A stretch of DNA of 64,000 nt from Vermamoeba vermiformis. Its lineage: Eukaryota > Tubulinea > Echinamoebida. The position numbers and the translations under genes were made by a program. The stretch spans positions 1 to 64,000 of the forward strand of contig JBEWZL010000244.1 of assembly GCA_045837725.1 (NCBI GenBank), read 5' to 3'. Within the stretch, counting starts at the first letter, position 1. Every line of letters starts with the position of its first letter. Below the pieces are notes generated by a model. The model made no database searches. It was not told the DNA's origin and worked only from the letters and a program-made list of their open reading frames with translations. This document shows, piece after piece, positions 1 to 10,380 of the stretch.

Positions 1-100
1 AATATTGCGCTTCACGCTCGTGGGGGGTAAATCTGGCACGCGTTTATTGAGGGCATGTAGTTGGCGTGGGGTCACACCAGACTAACCAGAGACACGCCCC
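1..100. repeat. Split direct repeat B2 (outer copy)
   Basis: Positions 1-100 match 338-437 base for base by eye. In element orientation this is the terminal B2 repeat. The match at the inner copy stops exactly where A2 begins, so position 1 is probably the true element terminus. Confidence 0.85.
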
Positions 101-136
101 TTGTAATACAAGTAAAACAAAAACAAAAATAAAAAG

Positions 137-340
137 AAAAATAATTTAACAAACCAAGCTTGTTGTGGTGCTCTGTTTGCTAAAACGACGACAATGACGG
201 TTGTAGCGTTGCTTCGTTTTCTCCTCGGCAAGTCACGTGACACCTGTCACTTGTCAACCAGGGCAGTGTCGGAATTCTTCACTCGCTGTGAATTCGAATA
301 TTCCGACGCTAATTGCTTCGGGCAATGTCGCTGCATGAAT
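137..340. repeat. Split direct repeat A2 (inner copy)
   Basis: Matches 4670-4873 over about 204 nt, with a one-base difference in the A-run at the left edge. It contains the E-box-like palindrome cacgtg near 235 and a short open frame from the atg at 194. That frame is present in both copies and is probably not a gene. The copy overlaps B1 by the three bases aat. Confidence 0.85.
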
Positions 341-437
341 ATTGCGCTTCACGCTCGTGGGGGGTAAATCTGGCACGCGTTTATTGAGGGCATGTAGTTG
401 GCGTGGGGTCACACCAGACTAACCAGAGACACGCCCC
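338..437. repeat. Split direct repeat B1 (inner copy)
   Basis: Second copy of the 1-100 sequence, placed directly against A2. It lies just downstream of the recombinase ORF in element orientation, as B1 does in PAT-type elements. Confidence 0.85.
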
Positions 438-550
438 AAGCGCGCATGCGCAGACCCCCAAAGACAACTGCAGCTTAAGCAAGAAACGGAGCACTAGCAT
501 CAGCGGCTATAGAGCGGCATCTATGTAAGCAATACATAAGCATAATAAGG

Positions 551-1645
551 CTAAACGGCGACTAGCAAAAGCACGTACCTAGCAAGGTAAGCAGGGTCAT
601 TGACCTTTGCCGCAATGGCAGCTGGAACAGAAAGCCTCTGATCCATAGAAAAGAAGACATAACGTCTATAAGCATCGGAGACCCAATCTCCTTGGAGCTT
701 GATCATGGTGTCATCAACACCAGCGGCGAAGGCGCAAGTGGCGCCGCCTTTGCGAAGTGAGTGCGCGGAGAAGGCGAGCGAAATATGGGCGACCTTGCAG
801 AGCTTGCGAAGCAGGCTGTTGTAGGCTGAGTGTGTGAGCGCGGTCTGGCTACCATTTGCAGCGGAGTGAATGAATAGAGAGCAATTCGAGCACGGAGGGC
901 AGAGCTCCCACATGTCAATCAACGCTTGAACAGGGCAAAGTGAATCGCCAGGCAAAGCCACCAGCGGGATGGTAAGGATTTTCTGCGCGAACTGAACTGT
1001 CTTTGTGTGTTGCAGCCGTAGTGTAATGCCAAACTCCGTTGAAGACAAGCAATCTACTGCCAAGTGTTGGCCATCGATGAAGCCTGAGGTCGTCTTCTGC
1101 ATGAGGTTCGAAGCTCGCAAGAAGGACCAAAAGCCAATTACTGTAACTGCCCAGAAGGTGCGATGTTTGGAGTCCGACCAGTTGAGGATTGAGCGAAGTT
1201 TGCGCAGCTCATTAATGGTAATAGCAGGTTTGGAAGAAGGGCGGAACTGTTGATCACGTCGAATGCCTTTTAGAACTGCTTTGAGAGCGTATGAGTCGAG
1301 CCTGGAGCGCACAGGGTCGCTGAAACCGCGCAGTTGATGGAACGAACGCACTGTGTTAATGTACGTAGAGATTGAGCTGGCTTTGATACCTTGATTAGCC
1401 AACCAAGTAGCATATTCCAGCAGTGCTCGTGCAGGTGTTGGGCAAGGACGGAAACCGAATTGAATACAGAAACGGGTGAAGGCACGAACCGTAGAGTCTC
1501 TGCTTCTGGCGGTGGAAGGAGCGAGAGACAGCTCCATGTAATCAGCCACAGTCCTAGACGTCATCGTCGAGTTCGGGGCAAAGCACCATGGACAGTGTAG
1601 GGTCGATGTCAAGCATCGTATTGAAGTCTCGTCGTGAGCCAGCAT
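551..1645 (-). CDS. Retrotransposon tyrosine recombinase
   Basis: This enzyme would integrate the circular DNA copy of the element. The C-terminal catalytic domain shows the expected tetrad: an Arg in FWSFLRASNL, the HxxR box in SAHSLRKGG, a Trp in GDW, and a catalytic Tyr in SDAYRRYVFF. An N-terminal SAM-like core-binding domain precedes it (about residues 30-140). The open frame is 364 codons and overlaps the end of the RT ORF by 92 nt in another frame. The true start may be the inner Met before TSRTVADYMELS. No stop or frame break is seen, so it may be active. Confidence 0.85.
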   Translation of the reverse strand: MLAHDETSIRCLTSTLHCPWCFAPNSTMTSRTVADYMELSLAPSTARSRDSTVRAFTRFCIQFGFRPCPTPARALLEYATWLANQGIKASSISTYINTVRSFHQLRGFSDPVRSRLDSYALKAVLKGIRRDQQFRPSSKPAITINELRKLRSILNWSDSKHRTFWAVTVIGFWSFLRASNLMQKTTSGFIDGQHLAVDCLSSTEFGITLRLQHTKTVQFAQKILTIPLVALPGDSLCPVQALIDMWELCPPCSNCSLFIHSAANGSQTALTHSAYNSLLRKLCKVAHISLAFSAHSLRKGGATCAFAAGVDDTMIKLQGDWVSDAYRRYVFFSMDQRLSVPAAIAAKVNDPAYLARYVLLLVAV

Positions 1646-3239
1646 CCGCTAGAGTGTTAGTTTTACCAGCGATGAAACGCGCAGTAAGGTGGAAGTTGAA
1701 CTTAGCGCTAAGCCAGAAGAGTTTGCGAAGCATTGACATGATGCGACGTGATTTAGAAGATCCTCGGTTGATGGCAGCAACAGTTGTAGTGTTGTCAGAC
1801 TCCACCACGATGTGGAGATTGCGCCATTCTGAAGCCCACCGCTTCGCTGCGAGATAGACCGCTAGACACTCCAGTTCGTTGATGTGCCAAGAGTTAGTAC
1901 GGTCGTCGTTATACCGCACGATGAATTCACCATCGAATACCGCGCAAACAGCTAAGTTGGAAGCATCAGTGACGAAACACGGAGAGGCCACGGGCTTGGG
2001 GTCGATCATCATTTCAGTGCCATTCCATTGGGAAGCGAAGTTGAGCCACCATAAGACATCTAGACGGAAGCAATCTGAAAGAACGATCGTAGCATTGTGA
2101 TCGACAACTGTGTTGATTTCGTCGATCATTCTGCGAAGAAAGGTACGACCTCCTTTCACTACTTTCGCAGCAAAGTTAAGTCTACCTACCAATTGTTCTA
2201 GCTCACGTTTAGTGGCAGAAAACCGATGCTGAAAAGAGCGCAGTTCTGTCAAGATTTGGTCAAGCTTTTCGGTTGGAAGAGAGAGCTTGCGTTGCAGCAG
2301 ATCGAAGCGAATGCCCAAGAAGGTGATGTCTGTGCATGGCTCGACGACCTTGTCGTCGGCTACTGGCCAACCTAGGTCGATTAGGCATTGATGGAAGCGT
2401 TGATGATTGCGTCGAGCAGCAGCAAAGGCTTCTTCCAGCGTGTCCCCAGTGGACAGCAACAAGAAGTCATCGATGTAAGGAGTGTTGTGCTCGACGTCAT
2501 AGTGGCATTGTGCAGTGCGAGAGATGAAGTTGGAGATTCTCCAGAAGACGTAAGGGGCCATTGACAAGCCAAAGCACATGCGAAGATCGACGTAGTAGAT
2601 GCCTTTCCATTGAAAACCAAATAGATGCCAGAATTTAGACTTGATAGGGACATGTCGAAAGGCGGCTTTGATGTCGAACTTGGAGGCTACCACGAATTTG
2701 CTTCCGCGTTTGAAGATGAACATGACAGCGTCATCGATTGTAGCGAAGCGAAATTTCGGCCCTCCGCCGAAAGATTCATTGAGAGCAGAACCTTTAGGGC
2801 GGCTAAGGTCAGTTATGCGACGATACTTGCCACTGCTTTTCTTTTGCACGGCGCCTAACGCGTTGACTTTGAAGGGCTTGAAGGGGACTGCAGCTATAAA
2901 ACCTTGCTTAAGCTCGTTGGCGATGTCAGCGTCGATGACTTCATTAGCGTTATCAACGCTAGAGTAGTTAGCCAAGAAGGAACTTGGCACTGCAACGTCG
3001 TGGCTAACAATAGAGAGACCACCACCTGGGGCAAACACCTCACGCATAAAGGGACCGTTAATATGATCAGAGTAAGTGTACTTAACCCAGGTGGCGTATT
3101 GCGACGTTACAGCACTGACGGGTGCATTAATTAGGTGTTCCGGGTGCCCCCTGACTGAGGCTGAGATCCATTCCCGTTTGGGTGGTCGATGGAGCGATGA
3201 TCTTGTTGGCACTGCAAACAGACGTGTCGATATTTGCAT
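1554..3239 (-). CDS. Retrotransposon reverse transcriptase-RNase H
   Basis: A 561-codon frame with an RT domain followed by RNase H. RT landmarks: KYRRITDLSRPKGSALNES, the first catalytic Asp in SKFDIKAAFRHVP, GLSMAPYVFWRI, the YxDD box as PYIDDFLLL, and FLGIRFDL. The RNase H acidic residues are in FVTDAS, NELECLAVY, VVESDNTTT and a final TNTLADAGSR. DIRS-type RTs are usually followed by a methyltransferase-like domain (DIRS1) or none (PAT/Ngaro); none is seen. It overlaps gag by 109 nt and the recombinase by 92 nt, so translation probably uses frameshifting or reinitiation. Confidence 0.9.
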   Translation of the reverse strand: MQISTRLFAVPTRSSLHRPPKREWISASVRGHPEHLINAPVSAVTSQYATWVKYTYSDHINGPFMREVFAPGGGLSIVSHDVAVPSSFLANYSSVDNANEVIDADIANELKQGFIAAVPFKPFKVNALGAVQKKSSGKYRRITDLSRPKGSALNESFGGGPKFRFATIDDAVMFIFKRGSKFVVASKFDIKAAFRHVPIKSKFWHLFGFQWKGIYYVDLRMCFGLSMAPYVFWRISNFISRTAQCHYDVEHNTPYIDDFLLLSTGDTLEEAFAAARRNHQRFHQCLIDLGWPVADDKVVEPCTDITFLGIRFDLLQRKLSLPTEKLDQILTELRSFQHRFSATKRELEQLVGRLNFAAKVVKGGRTFLRRMIDEINTVVDHNATIVLSDCFRLDVLWWLNFASQWNGTEMMIDPKPVASPCFVTDASNLAVCAVFDGEFIVRYNDDRTNSWHINELECLAVYLAAKRWASEWRNLHIVVESDNTTTVAAINRGSSKSRRIMSMLRKLFWLSAKFNFHLTARFIAGKTNTLADAGSRRDFNTMLDIDPTLSMVLCPELDDDV

Positions 3240-4516
3240 TTACCGAAGCGCTGTTGATGCCAGCATGGACCTTGATTCCAGTCAAAGCAGATTCCAGAGG
3301 CAGAACCGTCGACCGGGGGAGAGGATGACGCTTGGGAACCTCTATTGAAGCGCTTGTTGCCGGAGCCATTCCCGCGAGTTGAGGCGTAAGTGGTAGGTGG
3401 CTTCTGTTTCAAGACGGCACATTCGATGTCGGTTGGGCGATTTGACCAGGAGATTTCGCCCAGTTCTACTAGCTGACGAAACTCTTCATCATAACTCATC
3501 ACAGAGTCCCAGGTATGGTTCTCCGAGAGATCAATGACCCAATTGACGTAGTCAGTGTATTCCAGCCGATCAAAGGTGGGATTCTCATGAGCTAGCATAC
3601 GACCAATCGCTGTGGCGCTTCGAGTGTAGGCGACTACGTCTGAAGGGCGGGATCCAGAGCCGATAGAGCGTCCTCTAAGACCACTAAAATTCCTTGGCAG
3701 GTAGACAGAGGCGACCGAACCTGTGGATGTAGCGTACATCGGGGTGGCAATCGCTATGGGTGAGCCAGCTTGACTGGCTGTCACTCCGCGTTGAGGGTTA
3801 CCAATGAAGCGAGTAGGAGTGTTTTGACCGGGAGGAGACTCATCATCGCTTTCTGACACATCGTTAGCTTGTTGCGCAGAAATTTCGGAGTTGTTAGAAT
3901 TCGAAATTTTTGAAGAATTATTGAGGCGGGCTCGATGATCTGCATTGATAGATTGAACGATTGACTTAGCTTTGGCATCGAGGTGCTTGAGTGACGTTGT
4001 CGTGGCTGTGGATCCAGGGACCTGAGAATTTCCCGGGGAATTTCTATTCTTGGGATCTGAAGAATTTGAAGTAGAACCGGGAGAAGGCTTCTTCTTCGTC
4101 GGGGTAGATGCAATGTGGGGCAGAATATCGGAAAGAACTTTCTTGACTTCTGGATCCTTGGTGAGTTCACTGATCTTGTCCGAATCTAGAGTAACGCTAA
4201 GTTTCTCATTCGCTTTCAAATGATGTAGGCGAAGAGGTTTGTCAGTATTAACTCCAGACTCAGCTAAGAGAGCAGCCTGAGTGAAAAATTCTTCGCAGTG
4301 ATCTGACAGTTGGGCAAGAGCAGATTTCGACTCTTGAGCGGCCGCGGCAATTTCTATTTGTTCTGAATCGTCCGGAGCTCGGGTAGACTTGAGGATGTCA
4401 AACTCGTCCGCAATGACGCAAGCAAGAGCCATTTGAGCGTAGAACGAAAGTTCGCTCGTTGACTCAAGTTTGTTCACTACGTCCCAGTTGACAATCAGTT
4501 GAAGGGATTCGCGCAT
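3131..4516 (-). CDS. Retrotransposon gag-like protein
   Basis: A 461-codon first ORF of the element. The N-terminal half is acidic and helical. The middle (about residues 140-260) is rich in Ser, Asn, Pro and Thr. The C-terminus has a Cys/His cluster, CFDWNQGPCWHQQRFGKC followed by YRHVC, CxxC and H, which resembles the zinc-finger tail of Ngaro/DIRS gag proteins. It probably packages element RNA. Identity rests on position and the Cys/His tail, since DIRS gags are poorly conserved. Confidence 0.75.
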   Translation of the reverse strand: MRESLQLIVNWDVVNKLESTSELSFYAQMALACVIADEFDILKSTRAPDDSEQIEIAAAAQESKSALAQLSDHCEEFFTQAALLAESGVNTDKPLRLHHLKANEKLSVTLDSDKISELTKDPEVKKVLSDILPHIASTPTKKKPSPGSTSNSSDPKNRNSPGNSQVPGSTATTTSLKHLDAKAKSIVQSINADHRARLNNSSKISNSNNSEISAQQANDVSESDDESPPGQNTPTRFIGNPQRGVTASQAGSPIAIATPMYATSTGSVASVYLPRNFSGLRGRSIGSGSRPSDVVAYTRSATAIGRMLAHENPTFDRLEYTDYVNWVIDLSENHTWDSVMSYDEEFRQLVELGEISWSNRPTDIECAVLKQKPPTTYASTRGNGSGNKRFNRGSQASSSPPVDGSASGICFDWNQGPCWHQQRFGKCKYRHVCLQCQQDHRSIDHPNGNGSQPQSGGTRNT

Positions 4517-4669
4517 TGCTGCGTTGGTTGATGGCTTCGAAATGATGTTCGTGAGTGTGCTGGCAGTGGCAACAGCAGCTTTGGACTCGCGCTTGACTTG
4601 GCAGACATGAGGAGAACGGATGCAAATTTATTGCAAAATTGATAACAGACAACAAATAAATACGTAAGA

Positions 4670-4873
4670 AAAAATAATTTAACAAACCAAGCTTGTTGTG
4701 GTGCTCTGTTTGCTAAAACGACGACAATGACGGTTGTAGCGTTGCTTCGTTTTCTCCTCGGCAAGTCACGTGACACCTGTCACTTGTCAACCAGGGCAGT
4801 GTCGGAATTCTTCACTCGCTGTGAATTCGAATATTCCGACGCTAATTGCTTCGGGCAATGTCGCTGCATGAAT
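4670..4873. repeat. Split direct repeat A1 (5' end of the element)
   Basis: Outer copy of the 137-340 sequence and the upstream end of the element in its own orientation. It lies about 150 nt before the gag start and presumably carries the promoter. Similarity stops at the aat at 4871-4873, after which AT-rich host sequence begins. Confidence 0.83.
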
Positions 4874-5411
4874 TTTAATAATTTTTCGTTTCGTCAAAGA
4901 ATCAAGATAGCCAATTATCGTAATTCTACATACCATTGAATAAAATATACACTAATTCTACAAAATAATAATATGACAAGAAGATTAGACTTTCAGACGC
5001 TGAGCTTGAGATCTGGTTGAGTTGAAACGCATTAACCCAGCAAACATGCCTGTCGAATGGAATTATAGTATTCTAGCCATTATTATTGGTATTGAGTGCA
5101 GCTACGTGGCTTGTTGCTAGCAAAGACAAATTGAAAACAGAGGCAAATTTCGATTTGAATATCAATAAAATAAATAATCCTCCCGCGCAAATGGCAACAA
5201 GAGCAGCTCGAATTCGCATTACATGAATATAATACTAGTATTATATGAGTTGTAGTTCACACTTGTGGGCCGTTGCATAATTGGTTGGCCCACAAATAGA
5301 GGAAAGGAACCGGAAAGCACTGCCTTTTGAGTTCTTCGTGGTGCACCACCGAAATATTATAAATAGCAATAAATTTGCTAACAGATTGAGAAAAATAAAA
5401 TACAGTAGCAG
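4874..5411. other. AT-rich intergenic spacer
   Basis: Host flank between the retrotransposon and the next gene. It is AT-rich, with no convincing coding exon on either strand and no structured RNA recognised. It probably holds the promoter of the F-box/propeller gene. Confidence 0.5.
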
Positions 5412-7390
5412 ATGGTAAGCTCGTAATAATAATGTCACATCCAACAGTTCTGCGCCAGCTACAAGGTTTAAGCTAAATAAAATATTTATATTTAGGAGCA
5501 CGAAGAGCATAGCGATATTTGTTATTTTAATCAGATCCCGAAGGAGGTGAAGCAATTAATACTTTTCCAACTAAATTTAAATTTGCCAACGGTTATCAAG
5601 TAAGTAAATTATATACTTTTTTCGTATTAACTAAAAAATTTTAGAATTCAATCCACGAGCAAAGAATGGCGAGATCTGGTGTGGACTTGCCTGACTGATC
5701 TCGATATTAGAGGTGAACAATACAACGCTACCAATCTAGCGACAATAATCCCTCGTTTAAGTTTTAACGTTCTTCGCAAGGTTATTGCAGGTACGTCATT
5801 TTACTTTCCACATCCAATTAATGCTAGCTAATAACATAATTAGCTAATTATTTATTTTATTAGCCGATATAGGTAGTAATCTTTTATGGAACTACGATAT
5901 CACACGCATTTGCCGTTCATTAGAGTATTTAGACCTTGGCTCTCTAGCATCCTATCTATACGACCTTACCTTCGGCGAGCAATTGAAAAACTTGAGCGAA
6001 TATTCGTTCAATTTCGGCAACAATCCAGTCGAATTAAGTCAATACTTAGATACTAAGTGTCGAATTAAAGCAAAAATAATCGGCCAGACAGCTTCAGACA
6101 ACAAAGAAACTCCGATTTGTCCAAAAATCAATTTCTCGCTTATGGAGGTGGGTGAATGGGAACAAAAAGACCCGATTAAATTCAACAAGAAATTTATCCG
6201 CGGAGGAGTAGTAGGCGACGAGTTCATTGTTATTGGTGCAACAGATGGAACACTGGTGTTTCTCAAACTCAATGCTAAGGCATCAACGCTGACAATACAC
6301 GCATCGAATAATATTCATAAGGGGTGTATTAATGAGATATGGGCCGAACAGAGTCAACATACTTACGTCGCGTCATCGGTAAGTGTCAAAATGTCATATA
6401 TCGAATGCGTGACTTTGCAATCCTGTAGAAGCCCGTTACTAACAGATATAATACCGCTTTAGGACGGAATCGTTACAGCTTGGAACTCACTCACCTGATG
6501 GACCAGTACTGGTTCAGACTATTCAATTTCCAGAGGAAATTTCGTTCGTGTGTGACTCGCCCTCGAAGCATGTCGTGGCAGCCTCTTCTAACAAGATTTT
6601 CATTGCCGACATAGCGACAGGCAAGGTAATCAAGACAGAGGAGTTCAACGAGACCATTACAGGTAAATTTTTTAATGTGCTACTGGTTCTTTGCTCATCT
6701 AATTTCAACTTTTCCAAAAAAGGTTTGTTCGGCAATTCGTTGCGAGTTCATTTCGCAACGACTAGTCGATTCTATACGAACTATGACAAAGATATTAAGA
6801 ATGGCGTTTATAAACGTAATGACATCTTTGACGCAAAGCCAACGCCTAACTTTTGGATCACTCCGGATGCGTCGTAAGTTCGTGGACCTATACCAAATAC
6901 GAAGCTTAACCATCATTATATTAAGTTTCCGATGTGTTGTTTTTCCGAACGAAGTCCAGTGCATCGATGCATCTTCCGCAACTGGTGTTTTCAAGACATA
7001 CTCGAATCCTAATTCAGCCACATTTGATGCAAGACCTGGCCTGTTAAAATTCAATCCAGTTCGCTATTGGTTCAGCGCGTCAACAGGAACCAATATTGTG
7101 ACTTACGTAAGATACAAGCCTTTTAAATATAGTTTAGCCTAATAGTTCTTGCTATTCAGGACTTAGAACATAGTACTGCCGCAATTATTTCGTCAGTATC
7201 TCCCCGTATATCTCGCAGCGAGATTGACACAGGAAACTTTCCGGTCTGTAATTCGTTATGGTGGTCAACGAAGGGAGACTTTTTGTTTGGTCTATACTCC
7301 AACGACACTCTGTGCTGTTGGGCATTGCCGCGTATTACCTCAGCTGAGGCCCAACAACAGCCTGTCGTGCCAGCACCTCCGGCAGAATAA
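5412..7390 (+). CDS. F-box protein with WD-like beta-propeller
   Basis: A probable SCF ubiquitin-ligase substrate receptor. The N-terminus reads as an F-box (IPKEVKQLILFQLN, then STSKEWRDLVW). After it come blade-like segments such as VGDEFIVIGATDGTLVF, TYVASSDGIVTAWNS, KHVVAASSNKIFIADIATG and LFGLYSNDTLCCWAL. At least six introns are visible (for example 5600-5644). The start is a guess: an ATG at 5412 directly before a GTAAGC donor would be a three-base first exon joined to 5535. The frame changes near 6484-6500: the DGIVTAWNS exon hits TGA at 6496, while the continuation (HSPDGPVLVQTIQF) lies one base out. This is either an assembly indel or a broken gene. It ends with a Gln/Pro-rich tail and TAA. 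Confidence 0.6.
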
Positions 7391-7608
7391 TTCAACAAGG
7401 ACTTCAAAGTCGACCTTAAAGCAGAAAAGCTTCGAGCAGACGAAGGAGAAAAGATTACTGTATAGCAATGTCAACGGCTTAACCTTTGTTTTTGTCATAA
7501 GAGTTTTAGTCTCGCGATATCTCTTGCTTTTTCGGCGTAGTTAAATAAATTTGTGTTGTCCTGGCAGTTAATAGGAGCGCAACAGTTCAGTACCAACTTA
7601 ATCAATAA

Positions 7609-10093
7609 ATGGAGCGCAATTCTCAAATCAAATTTGATGTAGCGGCTAAAGTAAAGCAGATCTTACCAGCACGCCAGACGAAAACACCCCCAGCGCGACG
7701 TTATCATTCATTAGTCTCTAATGAAGGCAATTTGTATTTATTCGGAGGTCTTGGTCACAATAACACGGCGCTAAACGACCTTTGGCACTTTAATGGAGGT
7801 AAGAAAAATCTATAAATTTTAGAATAATTCCAAATAATGTTAAAATTACTTCATATACTCTCCCTTGTGTTGTCACATCTATATTTAATTTATTTACATT
7901 AAATAACAATCAGAAAATTGGAAGCAAGTAAAAATAAAAGGTGCACCGACCCCTCGTCACTCTCACCAAGCTGTGATAATGCACGTAAGTAAATAATATT
8001 CACTGATATTCATTGACATGCAAATTCTCAATTCGTATTTCAAGGGCAAAATGTTCGTTTACGGAGGAGTTCAGCAAGACAAAACAACATCCAACGAGCT
8101 CTACTGCTTTGACTTTGGTAACTTACGGTCATATATTAGCACGCTTGTTAATAATTGGCATTAGAAAACAAGGCGTGGGAACTGGTTAAGAAAATACACG
8201 TGTCCAGATCCGGCCACTCGATGGTTGCTCTTGACGACAAAATTATCGTTTTTGGAGGAGCCGATGAAAGAAAGAACGTAGATAATAGTTTTATTATTAT
8301 AGATGGTAAGATTTATCACTGCGTTGACCTTTAAATAGCTCATTCATATTCTTAGCAAAAGCACCATTTTCGACGGTACGATGCGATTGCAATAACCCGC
8401 TGAAACCTCGACAATATGCTTCAATGATAGTACTCGACGGTCTGATATACATATATGGAGGTGTGGCATCTGAGCCTCTTGGTGACTTCTACAGGGTACG
8501 CGTAGGTTCGGTAGGGTCGAGGGTTACCGTTGAGCAGCTGTCGCTTCCTTCGTTCATTCCAGCACTCAAAGGCGCGTCACTGTCAATATCGCCGCTGAAC
8601 AACACTCATTTGATGCTCTTTGGAGGCTTGTCAAATACATCACAGAAAAATTTCATCTTCGATTACTCGGCAGTCAGCGCAGAGTGGCTTGAAATTTCAG
8701 ACTTGTTGAAATCAAATAATTTTCTACCACGACTTCATCACCAGACTTGTACTATTGGCAGAGTCATGTACGTGTTTGGAGGTGTGAGCGCTGAAACGAA
8801 GGACGAACTCAATGATATGTGGATCTTTGGAGGTACGAGCTAAGCAAGAATAATATCAAAAAATCGATATTTGGTTAACATTATATATGATAGATTCATT
8901 CGGCATTGACGGTGGTCAAATCAGTGTGCAAGTTCTGCCAAACGAGATCTGGACGTTGATTTTCCAATGCTTGGAAGGCGAAGATTTGGCCGCGGTAGCA
9001 ATCACGACAAAGTCATTTACGGATCTTATTAAGTACGTCGATAGTAAATTATTGATATCAAAGCTTACTCCGATTGCAGATCCGATGAAAAACTACTGCA
9101 GTGTATTAAAGAATGGACATCACTGAGGAAAATTAAAGTCCCTCCGATAAATAAGGAGATTTTTGCGGTAAGAGCGAAGTTACGGCAATATATATACTCA
9201 GAATTAATAAGTCCTAACACCATTTTTTATTGTAGGTCGTTGTCGGAGATGTTGGTGTTGGTACGCAAATACTTTAAGTTTGTCAAAATATGCATATTTA
9301 ATTAACTCAAATACAGGAAAATCAGCTAGCGTTGTACAATTCGTTAACGGAATTTTTGTAGAGCGATACGGTAAGTCGAGATCATGTTAGAAACGTGCTT
9401 CGCATTTATTAATGCTTTTTTAGACCCAACAATAGAAGATAGCTATAGAATTGCTATTAATGTAAAAGAAAAAGAATATATAGCTGAGATACTCGACACA
9501 GCCAACGTTTTGGACACAGGCTTTGGAGTCAGTAATGGGGTCCATGCGATACCTAACTTCTAATTTTGATTATGCAGATTACGTACCTTGCTATCAGAAA
9601 CCAATACGTAGCGAAATGTCATGGAGTATACGCCATTTACGACATAACCAGGCCCGAGACGTTGAAAAGTCTTGACGAGGATTTAAAAATTATTAATGAA
9701 GTCAAACGATCAAAATACCCTTTGATCATAGTCGGGTAAGTATAATCAAGTATGATACTAAATAACAGTAAAACTGAGCGGATTGAAAAGAAACAAAACA
9801 GATCTGAAAGACAATCGTAAAGTGAGCGAAAAAGAAGGCCAAGAATTTGCCAAGAGACGTGGTGCTATGTGGTGTGAAACAACGTACGCCCACTCTTATT
9901 ATTATAACGTGATCTTAACTAATCGTAATTCTGCTGTAGTGCTAAAACGCGTAGCGAGATCCTAGAGTCGTTCAACAAACTGTTCGAGTGTGTAGTAGAG
10001 CTCGAGGAGAAACAACGAAACAAAGAGTCACAAAGCGACCAGGCAAGCGATCAAGCAAAGCACACGAAGAAGGATCGATGCTCTGTTATGTAA
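7609..10093 (+). CDS. Kelch-F-box-Ras fusion protein with CAAX tail
   Basis: Thirteen exons (7609-7798, 7914-7984, 8045-8117, 8165-8305, 8356-8832, 8894-9032, 9080-9167, 9236-9260, 9317-9370, 9424-9527, 9578-9735, 9791-9883, 9940-10093) join in phase to 588 codons. Residues about 1-315 form six Kelch repeats (YLFGG, FVYGG, IVFGG, YIYGG, LMLFGG, YVFGG). An F-box follows at about 328-364 (VLPNEIWTLIFQCLEGEDL). A Ras domain starts near residue 393 with P-loop VVVGDVGVGKSA, switch I YDPTIEDSYR, ILDTANVLDTGFG, GNKTDL and CETTAKT, and the tail ends CSVM, a farnesylation-type CAAX box. The P-loop has Val where Ras has Gly12, and the DTAGQ Gly60 and Gln61 are replaced, so GTP hydrolysis should be impaired. 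It probably tethers an SCF complex to membranes. The 8833-8893 intron joins the Kelch and F-box parts; skipping it would give two genes (stop at 8841, ATG at 8887). Confidence 0.8.
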
Positions 10094-10380
10094 TCATTAA
10101 ACAATAATTTTGATAATTTTCTCGTATTTTCGCGTACAAAAAGTATCTGTCTCAATGAGAGCCGTCTTAGATATTCAAACAAGACATTCGTGAAAAGACC
10201 AAGCAAGGGGCGTTTACGAGCTCGATGCTCTGCGATTTTCGCGAAAATCCAATTGTTCTGAGAAGTTTCCTTGAGGCGCAGACATAAAGGTGCCAGTCTG
10301 AAAGTGCACGTGTGTGATTGCTTCGTTATGGAGAAAAGCAACAATAGTGATTTTAGGTCAAGGCATTGCGCCTATGACTG

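Larger units (their letters stand above)
1..4873 (-). mobile_element. DIRS-order tyrosine-recombinase retrotransposon, PAT/Ngaro-like
   Basis: On the minus strand the order is repeat A1 (4873-4670), gag, RT-RNase H, tyrosine recombinase, repeat B1 (437-338), repeat A2 (340-137), a 36-nt spacer, and repeat B2 (100-1). This A1-ORFs-B1-A2-B2 order is the split direct repeat layout known from PAT and Ngaro elements, unlike the inverted repeats of DIRS1. There is no DDE integrase or aspartic protease, as expected for the order. A trinucleotide aat lies at position 1, at the inner B1/A2 junction (338-340) and at the other end (4871-4873), which fits recombinase-made circular junctions. All three ORFs are open and the repeat pairs look almost identical, so the insertion appears young. 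Position 1 of the window coincides with the predicted element end. Confidence 0.88.

Noticed and set aside
191-403. 70-codon ORF in repeat A, also at 4727-4939
   Set aside because: Present only because the retroelement repeat is duplicated; no family signal and the downstream half differs between copies.
9080-9260. Treating the Ras domain as a separate gene starting after the F-box
   Set aside because: No ATG in frame between the F-box exon and the P-loop exon, and splice phases (2, 0, 1) fit without a gap, so one chain is the better model.
10051-10344. 97-codon minus-strand ORF upstream of ValRS
   Set aside because: Overlaps the 3' end of the Ras fusion gene on the other strand; low-complexity hydrophobic reading and no family match.
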